Below, piece after piece: positions 1 through 8,124 of a DNA stretch of 64,000 nt. The translations under genes and the position numbers were made by a program. The notes under the pieces are model-generated. The model saw nothing but the letters and a program-made list of their open reading frames with translations. It did no database searches and had not been told where the DNA came from. The stretch's first letter is position 1; each line of letters opens with the position of its first letter. The DNA lies in the NCBI GenBank assembly GCA_963761705.1, contig CAVXHK010000001.1, positions 1,550,001-1,614,000 on the forward strand, read 5' to 3'. Source of the DNA: CAVVKW01 sp963761705 (GTDB lineage Bacteria > Verrucomicrobiota > Verrucomicrobiia > Chthoniobacterales > JAATET01).

Positions 1-458
1 ACCCGGACGGAACCGGTCTCGGATTCCGGCCCGACGGTCGTGAGGATCGTGCCGGGGACGGGACTTTGGTAGTTCAGGGTGTCGACGAGGACGTAGTCGT
101 GGCGTTCGCTGATGACCTTGACCGTGCCGAGCCAATTGGGAGCCGTTGCGGCGGGTGGTCCCTCGGGTTTTGGCGGGAAGACTCCCCGCCAGAGGCCGAC
201 GAAAAAGTTGGGTTTGTTGGCTGGTGGGGGTTCGATGGGTGCGTCGGCGGGCGGAGCGTCGGCGACTTGGAGAACCTCGTTGTCCGTGGGATCGGCGGGA
301 TCGAGTTCGGTCACCGGGGCCTCATCGACCGAAGCGGAGAGGACGGGTTCGCCTTCGGAGATCTCCGGGGTCGCGGTTGGGTCGTCGTTTTTCGGGAGCA
401 GCGCGCAGGACGCGAGCAGGAGGAGGAAGGGGAGAAAAAACAGCGGGCCTCGGATCAT
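1..458 (-). CDS. Partial lipoprotein of unknown function (C-terminus off the window)
   Basis: An open frame on the minus strand starts at ATG 458 and runs off the left edge, so about 152 residues are visible and the C-terminus is missing. The N-terminus (MIRGPLFFLPFLLLLASC) is a lipoprotein signal with lipobox LASC, so the product should be anchored to a membrane through Cys18. A low-complexity acidic and proline-rich stretch follows, then a more ordered segment beginning near NWLGTVKVISERHDYVLVDT, which may be a small beta domain. It starts 5 nt after the rdgB stop and is probably co-transcribed with it. I do not recognise a family. Confidence 0.7.
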   Translation of the reverse strand, partial: MIRGPLFFLPFLLLLASCALLPKNDDPTATPEISEGEPVLSASVDEAPVTELDPADPTDNEVLQVADAPPADAPIEPPPANKPNFFVGLWRGVFPPKPEGPPAATAPNWLGTVKVISERHDYVLVDTLNYQSPVPGTILTTVGPESETGSVR

Positions 459-463
459 TGGGA

Positions 464-1063
464 TTAGGCTACGCCGGGATGGTCGGCGATCCAATCGCGG
501 AAAGCGGCGAGCGCACGGGCGCGGTGGCTGATGGTGTTCTTCACGGCGGCGGGGAGTTGGCCGAACGTCTCGGTGTGGCCTTCCGGGACGAAGAGCGGGT
601 CGTAGCCGAAGCCGCCGGGGCCCCTGAGGGTGGGGATGATGGTGCCTTCGATCACGCCGGGAAAGGTGGCGATGAGCTCGCCGTCGCGGGAGAGCGCGAG
701 GACGCAGCGGAAGCGGGCGGCGCGGGTGGAGGCGGGGAGTTTTTCCAGGTTGGTGAGGAGGAGCGAATTGTTGTCGGAGTCGGTGGCTTCTGGTCCGGCG
801 TAGCGGGCGGAGTAAACGCCGGGCGCGCCGTCGAGGGCGTCGACTTCGAGGCCGGAGTCGTCGGCGAGGGCCCAACCGTGGACGTGGGCGGAGATCGCGT
901 TGGATTTGAGGGCGGCGTTGGCTTCAAAGGTCGTGCCGGTCTCCGCGACCTCGGGTGCGTCGGGGTGGGTGGAGAGATCGGTGACTTCGAACTGGCCAAC
1001 GAGCAGCGTGGCGATCTCGGCGGTCTTGTGGGCGTTGCGGGTGGCGAGGAGGAGAGGCTTCAA
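464..1063 (-). CDS. rdgB: RdgB/HAM1 family XTP/dITP diphosphatase
   Basis: This is a non-canonical purine NTP pyrophosphatase. It hydrolyses dITP, XTP and ITP to monophosphates in the cytoplasm and keeps deaminated purines out of nucleic acids. Its 199 residues match the family length. Visible hallmarks are the N-terminal ATRNAHK nucleotide-binding motif, ADDSGLEVDAL with the acidic metal ligands, GGFGYDPLFVP and the C-terminal SHRARA. The start is TTG at 1063: the frame has a stop 18 nt upstream and no ATG. A 7-bp repeat array abuts this start and occupies the position of a ribosome-binding site. Divergent from leuS; a lipoprotein gene follows after 5 nt. Confidence 0.95.
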   Translation of the reverse strand: MKPLLLATRNAHKTAEIATLLVGQFEVTDLSTHPDAPEVAETGTTFEANAALKSNAISAHVHGWALADDSGLEVDALDGAPGVYSARYAGPEATDSDNNSLLLTNLEKLPASTRAARFRCVLALSRDGELIATFPGVIEGTIIPTLRGPGGFGYDPLFVPEGHTETFGQLPAAVKNTISHRARALAAFRDWIADHPGVA

Positions 1064-1064
1064 T

Positions 1065-1092
1065 TTATGATTTACGATTTATGATTTATGAT
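1065..1092. repeat. 7-bp tandem array TTATGAT x4
   Basis: Four tandem copies of TTATGAT lie here, the second being TTACGAT. On the minus strand they read as ATCATAA repeats ending 1 nt before the TTG start of rdgB. An equivalent four-copy array lies just upstream of the glycosyltransferase start at 47409. Confidence 0.9.
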
Positions 1093-1141
1093 TCGGGGGA
1101 AGTGGGGGAGAGTTCGCGGCTCGTCTTTATCCTTTTGATCC

Positions 1142-3718
1142 ATGGCCCAGCGCAAACCGTTTCCGTTTTCTGATTTTGAACCCAAGTGGCAGGAGCGTTG
1201 GGAGACGTCGGGGGCTTGGCGGGCGAAGGACCCGGGTGAAGCGGGTTTCGATCCGAATGCTCGGAGGGCCTACATCCTCGACATGTTCCCGTATCCGAGC
1301 GGGAATGGTCTGCACATCGGGCACCCGCTGCAGAAAACGGCCTGCGACGTGGTCGCGCGGAAGCTGCGGATGGAGGGGGTGAACGTGCTTTTCCCGGCGG
1401 GGTGGGATTCGTTCGGGCTGCCGGCGGAGCAATACGCGGTCAAGACGGGGCAGCACCCGCGGGTGACGACGGAGGCGAACATCGCGAACTTCACGCGGCA
1501 GATCAAACAGCTGGGATTCTCGTACGACTGGAGCCGAGAGGTGGCGACCAGCGATCCGGAATATTACAAATGGACGCAGTGGATCTTCCTCAAGATCTAC
1601 GACAGTTGGTTCGATGAGACCGTGGGTCGGGCGCGGCCGCTGGCGGAGTTGGAGATCCCGGCGGACGTGACGGCGGCGGGCGAAGGGGCGGTGCGGGATT
1701 TTATCGACTCGAAGCGGTTGGCTTACGTCGACGAGGCTCCGGTGAATTGGTCGCCGGACTTGGGGACGGTGCTGGCGAACGAGGAGGTCGACGAGTGGGT
1801 GAGCAAGGGTTTCCGCGTCGAGCGGCGGCCGATGCGGCAGTGGATGCTGCGGATCCGGGCGTTCGCGCAACGGTTGCTGGATGACCTGGATCTGCTCGAT
1901 TGGCCGGATGCATTGAAGGCGATGCAGCGGAATTGGATCGGTCGCTCGGTCGGGGCGGTGGTCAAGTTCGAGGTCGCGGATCACGAGGGGGCGGTGGAAG
2001 TATTTACGACGCGCCCCGACACGCTCTTCGGCGCGACGTACGTGGTGCTCGCTCCGGAGCATCCGCTCGTGGATCGGATCGTGAGCGCGGAGCAGCGTGC
2101 GGCCGTGGCGGAGTATCGGAAGGTGGTGGCGGCCAAGTCGGATCTGGAGCGGACGGATCTTGCAAAGGACAAGTCGGGCGTGCCGACGGGCGCGTCCGCC
2201 ATTAATCCGGTGAACGGCGAGCGGATCCCGATCTGGATCGCGGACTACGTGCTCATGGGCTACGGGACGGGTGCGATCATGGCGGTGCCGGGGCACGATG
2301 CGCGGGACGCTGAGTTTGCGGAGCAGTTCGGGCTGGAGGTGCGGGAGGTGGTCTGGGGCGGAGACGCGGGGCAGGAAAGAGGTGGGAATTTCGCGGGGGA
2401 CGGGGTCGCCGTGAATTCCGGGTTTCTGGATGGGTTGTCGACGGCGGATGCCAAGCGGGCGGTCATTACCTGGCTGGAGGCGGAAAGTTGCGGGCGCGGG
2501 TCGGTGAATTTCAAGTTGCGGGATTGGTTGTTTTCGCGTCAGCGGTATTGGGGTGAGCCGTTTCCGATTGTTTGGAAGGACGGGCGGCATTCGGCTTTGC
2601 CGGAGAGTGAGTTGCCGCTGGTGCCGCCGCCGATGGAGGATTTCAAGCCGGCGGGCGATGGGCGCTCGCCCCTCGCGAAGGTGCGCGAGTGGGTCGAGCT
2701 GCCGGACGGGAGCGAGCGGGAGACGAACACGATGCCGCAATGGGCGGGTTCGTGCTGGTATTACCTGCGCTTTCTCGATCCGAGGAATGCCGGGGCGCTG
2801 GTCGATCCGTCGCTGGAGCGTTACTGGATGGGAGAGAAGGGGATCGATCTCTACGTCGGCGGCGTCGAGCACGCGGTGCTGCACCTGCTCTACGCCCGGT
2901 TCTGGCACAAAGTGCTCTTCGACCTCGGGATCGTCGGGACCCCGGAGCCGTTTTACCGGCTGATGAATCAGGGACTCATCCAGGGTGAGGACGGGCAGAA
3001 GATGTCGAAGAGCCGTGGGAACGTGGTGAATCCGGATTCCGTGGTGGAGGAATTTGGCGCGGATTCGCTGCGATTGTTCGAGTTGTTCATGGGGCCGCTC
3101 GACCAGCCGAAGCCTTGGAGCATGAAAGGGGTGGAGGGCGTGCATCGATTTCTCGCTCGCGTGTGGCGGTTGGTGATGGCGGAGGATCAGGAGGGTCGGT
3201 GGGGTCTGTCGCCGGATCTGGCGGAAGTGGAATTGACGTCCGGCCAGCGTCGCGTCGTTCACGGGTCGATCAAGAAAGTGAGCGAGGACATCGCGGAGTT
3301 CGGCTTCAACACCGCGATTTCGCAGATGATGGTGCTGACGAACGAGTTCGTCGGAGCGTCGCCGCGACCGGTCGGGGGTGTGCGGACTTTGCTCGGCTTG
3401 TTGAGTCCGTTCGCGCCGCACCTGGCGGACGAACTTTGGGAGCGACTGGGCGAGCGATTCTCCGGCTTTGACGGCCGGGCTTCCGAACAGAGTTGGCCGA
3501 CCTGGGTCGAGGAATTTCTCATCGAAGACGAGATCGAGATCGTCGTGCAGGTGAACGGCAAACTGCGCGACAAGCTGACGGTGAGAAAGGACGCGTCCCG
3601 CGAGCAGGTGGAGGCGGCGGCATTGGCGAGCGAAAAAGTCGTGGAAGCGGTCGCGGGATTGCAGATTTTGAAGGTCGTCGTTGTTCCGGGGAAATTGGTG
3701 AACGTGGTCGCGAAATGA
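1142..3718 (+). CDS. leuS: Leucyl-tRNA synthetase
   Basis: Class Ia aminoacyl-tRNA synthetase that charges tRNA-Leu in the cytoplasm. The 858 residues fit the bacterial LeuS length. The HIGH signature is at residues 58-61 (GNGLHIGHPLQ) and KMSKS at about 620-624 (DGQKMSKSRGN). Between them lies the CP1 editing domain (VFTTRPDTLFGATY, GTGAIMAVPGHD) and the tryptophan-rich W-SRQRYWGEPFPI strand. The C-terminal anticodon-binding and tRNA-contacting region is present (EIVVQVNGKLRDKLTV). The ATG start at 1142 is supported by the conserved N-terminal FEPKWQERW. A TATCCT hexamer about 20 nt upstream could be a -10 box, but no convincing -35 was found. Confidence 0.97.
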   Translation: MAQRKPFPFSDFEPKWQERWETSGAWRAKDPGEAGFDPNARRAYILDMFPYPSGNGLHIGHPLQKTACDVVARKLRMEGVNVLFPAGWDSFGLPAEQYAVKTGQHPRVTTEANIANFTRQIKQLGFSYDWSREVATSDPEYYKWTQWIFLKIYDSWFDETVGRARPLAELEIPADVTAAGEGAVRDFIDSKRLAYVDEAPVNWSPDLGTVLANEEVDEWVSKGFRVERRPMRQWMLRIRAFAQRLLDDLDLLDWPDALKAMQRNWIGRSVGAVVKFEVADHEGAVEVFTTRPDTLFGATYVVLAPEHPLVDRIVSAEQRAAVAEYRKVVAAKSDLERTDLAKDKSGVPTGASAINPVNGERIPIWIADYVLMGYGTGAIMAVPGHDARDAEFAEQFGLEVREVVWGGDAGQERGGNFAGDGVAVNSGFLDGLSTADAKRAVITWLEAESCGRGSVNFKLRDWLFSRQRYWGEPFPIVWKDGRHSALPESELPLVPPPMEDFKPAGDGRSPLAKVREWVELPDGSERETNTMPQWAGSCWYYLRFLDPRNAGALVDPSLERYWMGEKGIDLYVGGVEHAVLHLLYARFWHKVLFDLGIVGTPEPFYRLMNQGLIQGEDGQKMSKSRGNVVNPDSVVEEFGADSLRLFELFMGPLDQPKPWSMKGVEGVHRFLARVWRLVMAEDQEGRWGLSPDLAEVELTSGQRRVVHGSIKKVSEDIAEFGFNTAISQMMVLTNEFVGASPRPVGGVRTLLGLLSPFAPHLADELWERLGERFSGFDGRASEQSWPTWVEEFLIEDEIEIVVQVNGKLRDKLTVRKDASREQVEAAALASEKVVEAVAGLQILKVVVVPGKLVNVVAK

Positions 3719-3764
3719 AAGTTGCGCGTTGAGTGCTGGTCGCCGGTGTGGAAGGTTCTTTGCC

Positions 3765-4814
3765 ATGCAGATCCGCTGGTTGGCGTGCGTCATTTTCCTA
3801 GGCTTAATCGGCGGGGCGTTGGCGGATTGGGAGACGGTCGACATCGGCGGGCGCGACTACGTTTCGCTGGAGAGCGTGGCGGATTTTTACGGGATGGGGC
3901 CGCCCGGGGCGGATGGGAAGTCGAACGGGAAGAAGGTCTGGGAGTCCGAGGGCAATGGCCGCTCGCTGCGAGCGAAGGAGGACAGCCGCGAAACGATGCT
4001 CAGCGGCATCCGTCAGTGGTTGGCGTTTCCGGTGAAAACGAAAGGTGGGGAACCTTATTTGTCGCGGACGGACGTCAGTTCGGTCCTCGAGCCGGCCTAC
4101 CGACCCGACAAAGTGCCGGGACTGCCGAAGGTGAAGACGGTCGTGTTGGATCCGGGCCACGGGGGGCACGACAAGGGGGCGAGCAGCCGATTCGGCTACG
4201 AAAAGGAGTTCACTCTTGATCTGACGAAGCGGGTGCGGAAAAAGCTGGAGAAGGCGGGCGTGAAAGTGGTGCAGACTCGACTGTCGGATTTCTTCGTCGA
4301 GCTAACGTCGCGGGCGGCGATGCCGAACAACTACGACGACTCCATTTTTGTGAGTCTGCATTTTAATTCCGCCGACTGGAAACCCTCGGCGAACGGGATC
4401 GAAATTTTCACGATTCCCGCGCGCGGAACTCCGCCGACTGGTCAGTCGAAGGTGATGGCGCGGGACGTGGGCAAGGAGGACGGCCACGCGATCGAACCCG
4501 CCAGCGCGGTGCTGGCAAACGCCATCTTTCCCGCGATCCTGGCGGAGACGCGACTCTACGACCGGGGGGTGAAGCGGGCGCGGTTCTCGGTGCTACGCAA
4601 CGCGGACGTTCCGGCGGTGCTGATCGAAGGTGGGTTTCTGACGAACCCTTCGGAAGCGGCCCGAATTGCGTCGACGACGTGGCGGGATGAGCTGGCGGAC
4701 GGAATCGTGAAGGGAATCCTCGGGTACATCGCACTCGTCGATAAGGGTGTGGCGCCCAAGGGCCTGGAAGCGCTGGGCGGGCGGGCGACGACGGAGTTTG
4801 TTCCGGCGAATTGA
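3765..4814 (+). CDS. Secreted N-acetylmuramoyl-L-alanine amidase (Amidase_3)
   Basis: A zinc amidase that cleaves the amide between MurNAc and the stem peptide, likely in cell separation or wall recycling in the periplasm. I chose ATG 3765 because it opens a good signal peptide (MQIRWLACVIFLGLIGGALA) and has GGAAGG upstream; the frame extends 36 nt further 5' without one. After the signal comes a domain resembling the copper-amine-oxidase-N-like stalk found in other amidases (residues about 24-110). The catalytic domain begins with VVLDPGHGGHDKG (His132), has the Glu ligand near residue 147, SLHFN, and the C-terminal LIEGGFLTNPSEA. It follows leuS by 46 nt. Confidence 0.9.
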   Translation: MQIRWLACVIFLGLIGGALADWETVDIGGRDYVSLESVADFYGMGPPGADGKSNGKKVWESEGNGRSLRAKEDSRETMLSGIRQWLAFPVKTKGGEPYLSRTDVSSVLEPAYRPDKVPGLPKVKTVVLDPGHGGHDKGASSRFGYEKEFTLDLTKRVRKKLEKAGVKVVQTRLSDFFVELTSRAAMPNNYDDSIFVSLHFNSADWKPSANGIEIFTIPARGTPPTGQSKVMARDVGKEDGHAIEPASAVLANAIFPAILAETRLYDRGVKRARFSVLRNADVPAVLIEGGFLTNPSEAARIASTTWRDELADGIVKGILGYIALVDKGVAPKGLEALGGRATTEFVPAN

Positions 4815-4867
4815 GCCGAGGTCGCCGTTGCGCGGGAAGAGAATCTTGGCTGCGCCGTTTCGGCTGG

Positions 4868-4897
4868 CGCCGCGATTTGAAATCGCCGCACTTCGAG
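4868..4897. repeat. Palindromic intergenic element (gcgattt-g-aaatcgc)
   Basis: A perfect 7-bp stem around one base, followed by CCGCACTTCGAG, lies between two convergent genes. It resembles the elements at 8911, 43253 and 52811. It may serve as a shared 3' end structure. Confidence 0.6.
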
Positions 4898-4902
4898 CCG
4901 GG

Positions 4903-5274
4903 TTACCGCTGCTGCCGTTGTCGTGGCTGCTGTTCCTGCGGAGGCTGGGGGACGAGGACCCGCTTCTGGCGGGCGGAGCGCCGGCCTTGTCGGTCAATGG
5001 CGAAGAATACGACCCGGGTGCGCGGATCGCGAAGTTTGACGCGCAGCCGCCAGTTTTGGCCGCGGATCGGGGTGCGAAATTCTTTGCGCTTGACGCGATA
5101 CACGAGCGCGACGCCGCGGGATTCGTCCTGAACCGTCCCCGTGAAGAGGTAGGTGTTCGGATTGCGGTAGCGTTCGCCGGAGATCGTGAGATTTGGCGGG
5201 TTGTTCGGGGCAGCCACGACGGGGGCGATCGTTGCGGCGATGGCTAGACCGAAAATGGGGACGAGGCTTTTCAC
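4903..5274 (-). CDS. Small secreted protein with Ig-like/beta domain
   Basis: A 123-residue protein with a signal peptide (MKSLVPIFGLAIAATIAPVVA). The mature part is a single predicted beta domain and ends in a Gln/Arg-rich tail (PPQEQQPRQRQQR). The core pattern (ISG..., FTGTV, VYRVKR, NWRLRVKL, FFAIDRQGRRSA) resembles the C-terminal domain of the GSDH protein at 24136-25821 (INLRGRA, RVEIKNVR, TWRDRVRL, VRAIDADGRKSR). I infer a shared module that binds or presents other proteins at the cell surface; function is unknown. Confidence 0.75.
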   Translation of the reverse strand: MKSLVPIFGLAIAATIAPVVAAPNNPPNLTISGERYRNPNTYLFTGTVQDESRGVALVYRVKRKEFRTPIRGQNWRLRVKLRDPRTRVVFFAIDRQGRRSARQKRVLVPQPPQEQQPRQRQQR

Positions 5275-5366
5275 TCAGACGACGGTCGCAATTTCCCGGT
5301 CTGAAAGCAAGGTGAGTGAAGTGTTGTGGGCTTGCGCTAGTTGGACGCACCGGATATCCGCCGACG

Positions 5367-5957
5367 ATGAATGCGATGTCGACCTGGCTAGTAGCGAAGT
5401 GGAATTGGCCCGGTGCGGCGGCGTTTGCCGGTGCTCTGCTGCTTGTGCTCGCCTGGCCGGCTTACGTGGTCGGGGGCCCGCTGGTTTTTTGGGTTTACAT
5501 CCAACTGCCCGTCTACTTGCTGCATCAGCTGGAGGAACACGCTGGGGATCGCTTTCGGAATTTCGTCAACGAGACGATCGGAAATGGCGTCGAGGTGCTT
5601 TCGCGGAGGGCGACGTTCGTGATCAACTCCGTCGGCGTCTGGGGGGTGGACTTGGTGGCGATCTATCTGGCCGTTTTCGTGGGACCGGGTTGGGGGTTGA
5701 TGGCGATGTATTTGCCGCTGGTGAACACGATTGGGCACGTCGGCCAGGCGGTTGCTCTGCGGAGATACAACCCGGGGTTGATTTCGGCGGTGGTTGCCTT
5801 CGTGCCCGCCGCTGGCATCGGGTTGTGGGCGGTCACGCACGGCGCGGAGGCCACGTGGGCGATGCAGGGCGTTGGACTCGCGGTCGCGGTGCTCGTGCAC
5901 GCAGCGATCGTGGTTCACGTGAAGCGGCGGCTGGGCCGCAGAGATCTGCCGTTGTAG
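5367..5957 (+). CDS. HXXEE-motif integral membrane protein
   Basis: About 196 residues with roughly five hydrophobic segments. The HQLEE sequence at residues 53-57 (YLLHQLEEHAGD) is the signature of the HXXEE family (Pfam family of unknown function), and the later VNTIGHVGQAVALRRYNPGL block and C-terminal HAAIVVH also fit that family. The Glu/His residues could bind metal or be catalytic; no activity is established. ATG 5367 is preferred to an upstream frame extension because hydrophobic sequence begins soon after; ATG 5376 is possible. GGGCTTGCGCTAGTT, shared with the tig upstream region, lies about 25 nt upstream. Confidence 0.8.
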   Translation: MNAMSTWLVAKWNWPGAAAFAGALLLVLAWPAYVVGGPLVFWVYIQLPVYLLHQLEEHAGDRFRNFVNETIGNGVEVLSRRATFVINSVGVWGVDLVAIYLAVFVGPGWGLMAMYLPLVNTIGHVGQAVALRRYNPGLISAVVAFVPAAGIGLWAVTHGAEATWAMQGVGLAVAVLVHAAIVVHVKRRLGRRDLPL

Positions 5958-5983
5958 TTTGAAGGCTTTTCCCCCGACGGCGT

Positions 5984-6030
5984 TGTGCCGGGCTGGAAGC
6001 CCGGCACGGCGGGCAAGGATGCCCGCGCTC
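5984..6030. repeat. Double-hairpin member of the palindromic repeat family
   Basis: A 9-bp stem GTGCCGGGC with loop TGGAA (5984-6006) is followed by a 7-bp stem GCGGGCA with loop AGGA (6008-6025) and then GCTCC. It sits between two convergent genes and is the best preserved copy of the repeat family in the window. Confidence 0.8.
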
Positions 6031-6045
6031 CGCGTTGGATCGGTG

Positions 6046-6723
6046 CTACTGGAAAGCGACTTCGCCGGTGTCGAGGTCGTAGACGGCGCCAACGACCTGG
6101 AGCTTTCCGGCCTCGACGGCTTCGGCGAGGATCGGGGTGCTCTCCGCGAGGGCTTTCACGTTCATTTTCACGTTTTCGCTGATCGCGTTGGTGAGGAGAT
6201 CCCCGTCTTGATCTTCGACGGCCTTCACGGCTGGTTCGATCGTTTCGACGAGACCGGGTAGATGACCGGGGAGCTCGGCGTCTTTGGTGACGACGCTGAC
6301 CGCTGCGTCGACGGCTCCGCAGCTCTCGTGACCGAGGACGACGATGAGCGGAGTGCCGAGGAACTTCACGGCGTATTCGATGCTGGCGAGGTTGTCGTCG
6401 TTGACGAAGTTACCCGCAACGCGAACGACGAAAAGGTCGCCGCGCTCCTCGTCGAACGCGAGTTCCGGCGAGACGCGGGAGTCGGCGCAACCGAGGACGA
6501 TGGCGTAGGGATTTTGGCCCTTCGCGAGAGCTTCACGCTCAGTGGAGAAGTCGTTGGCCTCGAGTGCGCCGCCGGTGTAGCGGGCATTGCCGGCCTTCAA
6601 TCGATCCAAGGCCTGCGCCGAGGTGATCGCGTTGTCAGGTTTCGGCGGTGCCGCGGCGGGGTCGGCGGCTTGGAGCGTGGCGGTCGCCAAGAGGGCGAGG
6701 GCGAAGGTAGGGACGTATTTCAT
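6046..6723 (-). CDS. Periplasmic beta-class carbonic anhydrase
   Basis: 225 residues. The N-terminus (MKYVPTFALALLATATLQAA) is a signal peptide, so this enzyme interconverts CO2 and bicarbonate outside the cytoplasm. Zinc ligands are visible: GCADSR supplies Cys and the Asp-Arg dyad, and GHESCGAV supplies His and the second Cys. The fold continues through LASIEYAVKFLGTPLIVVLG as in beta carbonic anhydrases. The ATG at 6723 is fixed by the signal peptide; the open frame upstream of it is antisense to argG. It lies 50 nt downstream of argG on the same strand. Confidence 0.93.
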   Translation of the reverse strand: MKYVPTFALALLATATLQAADPAAAPPKPDNAITSAQALDRLKAGNARYTGGALEANDFSTEREALAKGQNPYAIVLGCADSRVSPELAFDEERGDLFVVRVAGNFVNDDNLASIEYAVKFLGTPLIVVLGHESCGAVDAAVSVVTKDAELPGHLPGLVETIEPAVKAVEDQDGDLLTNAISENVKMNVKALAESTPILAEAVEAGKLQVVGAVYDLDTGEVAFQ

Positions 6724-6773
6724 ATCGGGGCGAAAGTAGCACGGCGCGGCGGCGTTCGCCAACCTCAGAAGGT

Positions 6774-7997
6774 CTATTTTTGCTCCGCGACGGCGGACTC
6801 GACTTTGAGCCGGAGCGCGTTCAGACGAATGAAGCCAGTGGCGTCGCCCTGGTCGTAGGCCTGGGTCGGGTCGGCTTCCATGGTCGCGATGTGCGGATTG
6901 TAAAGGCTGACCGGACTTTTCACGCCCGCGGCGATGATGTTGCCTTTGTAAAGTTTGACCCGGACGGTGCCCGTGACGGTCTTCTGCGTTTCCTCGACGA
7001 AGGCTTGCAAGGCCTCGCGCTCGGGGGCGAACCAGAAGCCGTTGTAGACGAGGGTCGAATACTTCGGGATGAGCGAGTCGCGCAGGTGCATGACTTCGCG
7101 GTCCATCGTGAGCGATTCCAAGCGACGGTGGGCGGCGTGGAGAATGGCTCCGCCGGGAGTCTCGTAAACGCCACGCGATTTCATGCCGACGAAGCGGTTC
7201 TCGACCATGTCGACGCGACCGATGCCGTGTTTGCCGCCGAGGGCGTTGAGTTTTTTCATGACCGCGAGGGGCGTGAGGGATTCTCTGTCGATGGCGACGC
7301 AATCGCCGCGCTCGAAGTCGAGTTCGATGGTCTCGGGTTCGTCCGGTGCGTCCTGAGGGTCGGCGCTGAGTTTGAACATCGCCTTGTTCTCGGCGGACGA
7401 GGAGTCGAACCAGGGGTCCTCGAGGATGCCACTCTCGTAGGAGATGTGGAGGAGGTTGCGGTCCATCGAGTAGGGCTTGGAGGCTGAGGCTTCGACGTTG
7501 ATGCCGTGGGTCTCGCAGTAGGTGATCATTTCGCTGCGACCGGGGAAGAGCGTGCGGAAACGCTCTTCGCGCCAGGGAGCGATCACGCCAAGGTTTGGCG
7601 AGAGCGCGGCGGCGGTGAGTTCGAAACGGATCTGGTCGTTGCCTTTCCCGGTGGCTCCGTGGGCGATGGCGTCCGCGCCTTCGGCGACGGCGATCTCGAC
7701 CATGCGCTTGGCGATGAGTGGGCGCGCGATGCTGGTGCCGAGGAAATACTGGCCTTCGTAGAGGGCGCTGGCGCGAAACATCGGGTAAATGAAGTCGCGC
7801 GCAAATTCTTCTTGAAGGTTGTCGACGTAGCACTTGCTGGCACCGGTGCGGAGGGCCTTGTCTTCGAGGCCGTCGAGTTCCTCCTCCTGGCCGATGTCGG
7901 CGCAGAAGGCAATGACTTCGGCCGAGTAGGTTTCTTTGAGCCAGTTGAGGATGACGGACGTGTCGAGTCCGCCGCTGTAGGCGACGACAATTTTCAT
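6774..7997 (-). CDS. argG: Argininosuccinate synthase
   Basis: Catalyses ATP-dependent condensation of citrulline and aspartate to argininosuccinate, the penultimate step of arginine synthesis. The 407 residues match the family. The PP-loop ATP motif SGGLDTS is at residues 8-14; AHGATGKGNDQIRFE and PYSMDRNLLHISYESG are further signatures. No other arginine gene is adjacent. A 10-bp palindrome AACCGCGGTT lies about 12 nt upstream of the ATG but belongs to a repeat-like stretch, so a regulatory role is uncertain. Confidence 0.97.
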   Translation of the reverse strand: MKIVVAYSGGLDTSVILNWLKETYSAEVIAFCADIGQEEELDGLEDKALRTGASKCYVDNLQEEFARDFIYPMFRASALYEGQYFLGTSIARPLIAKRMVEIAVAEGADAIAHGATGKGNDQIRFELTAAALSPNLGVIAPWREERFRTLFPGRSEMITYCETHGINVEASASKPYSMDRNLLHISYESGILEDPWFDSSSAENKAMFKLSADPQDAPDEPETIELDFERGDCVAIDRESLTPLAVMKKLNALGGKHGIGRVDMVENRFVGMKSRGVYETPGGAILHAAHRRLESLTMDREVMHLRDSLIPKYSTLVYNGFWFAPEREALQAFVEETQKTVTGTVRVKLYKGNIIAAGVKSPVSLYNPHIATMEADPTQAYDQGDATGFIRLNALRLKVESAVAEQK

Positions 7998-8008
7998 TCG
8001 GGTTGTTT

Positions 8009-8038
8009 AACCGCGGTTTTCACGGATGGCACGGATGG
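8009..8038. repeat. Palindrome AACCGCGGTT plus tandem CACGGATGG x2
   Basis: A 10-bp perfect palindrome (8009-8018) is followed by two tandem 9-bp units CACGGATGG (8021-8038). The arrangement looks like a dispersed intergenic repeat rather than a gene-specific operator. Confidence 0.5.
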
Positions 8039-8124
8039 AATGCTCGGAGGGGCGGCGATTTGGCGGTGACTTGCCCCGGTGCTGGATTTTGGATTTTGGA
8101 AGCGTTCGGTTTGACGGTAAGTAA

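Noticed and set aside
1065..1092. Heptamer array considered as CRISPR or replication iterons
   Set aside because: Units are contiguous 7-mers with no spacers and only four copies; there is no cas or rep gene nearby.
1127..3844. A 905-codon open frame antisense to leuS
   Set aside because: It is Arg/Pro/His-rich, has no domain, and lies entirely opposite a certain gene; GC-rich third positions produce such shadows.
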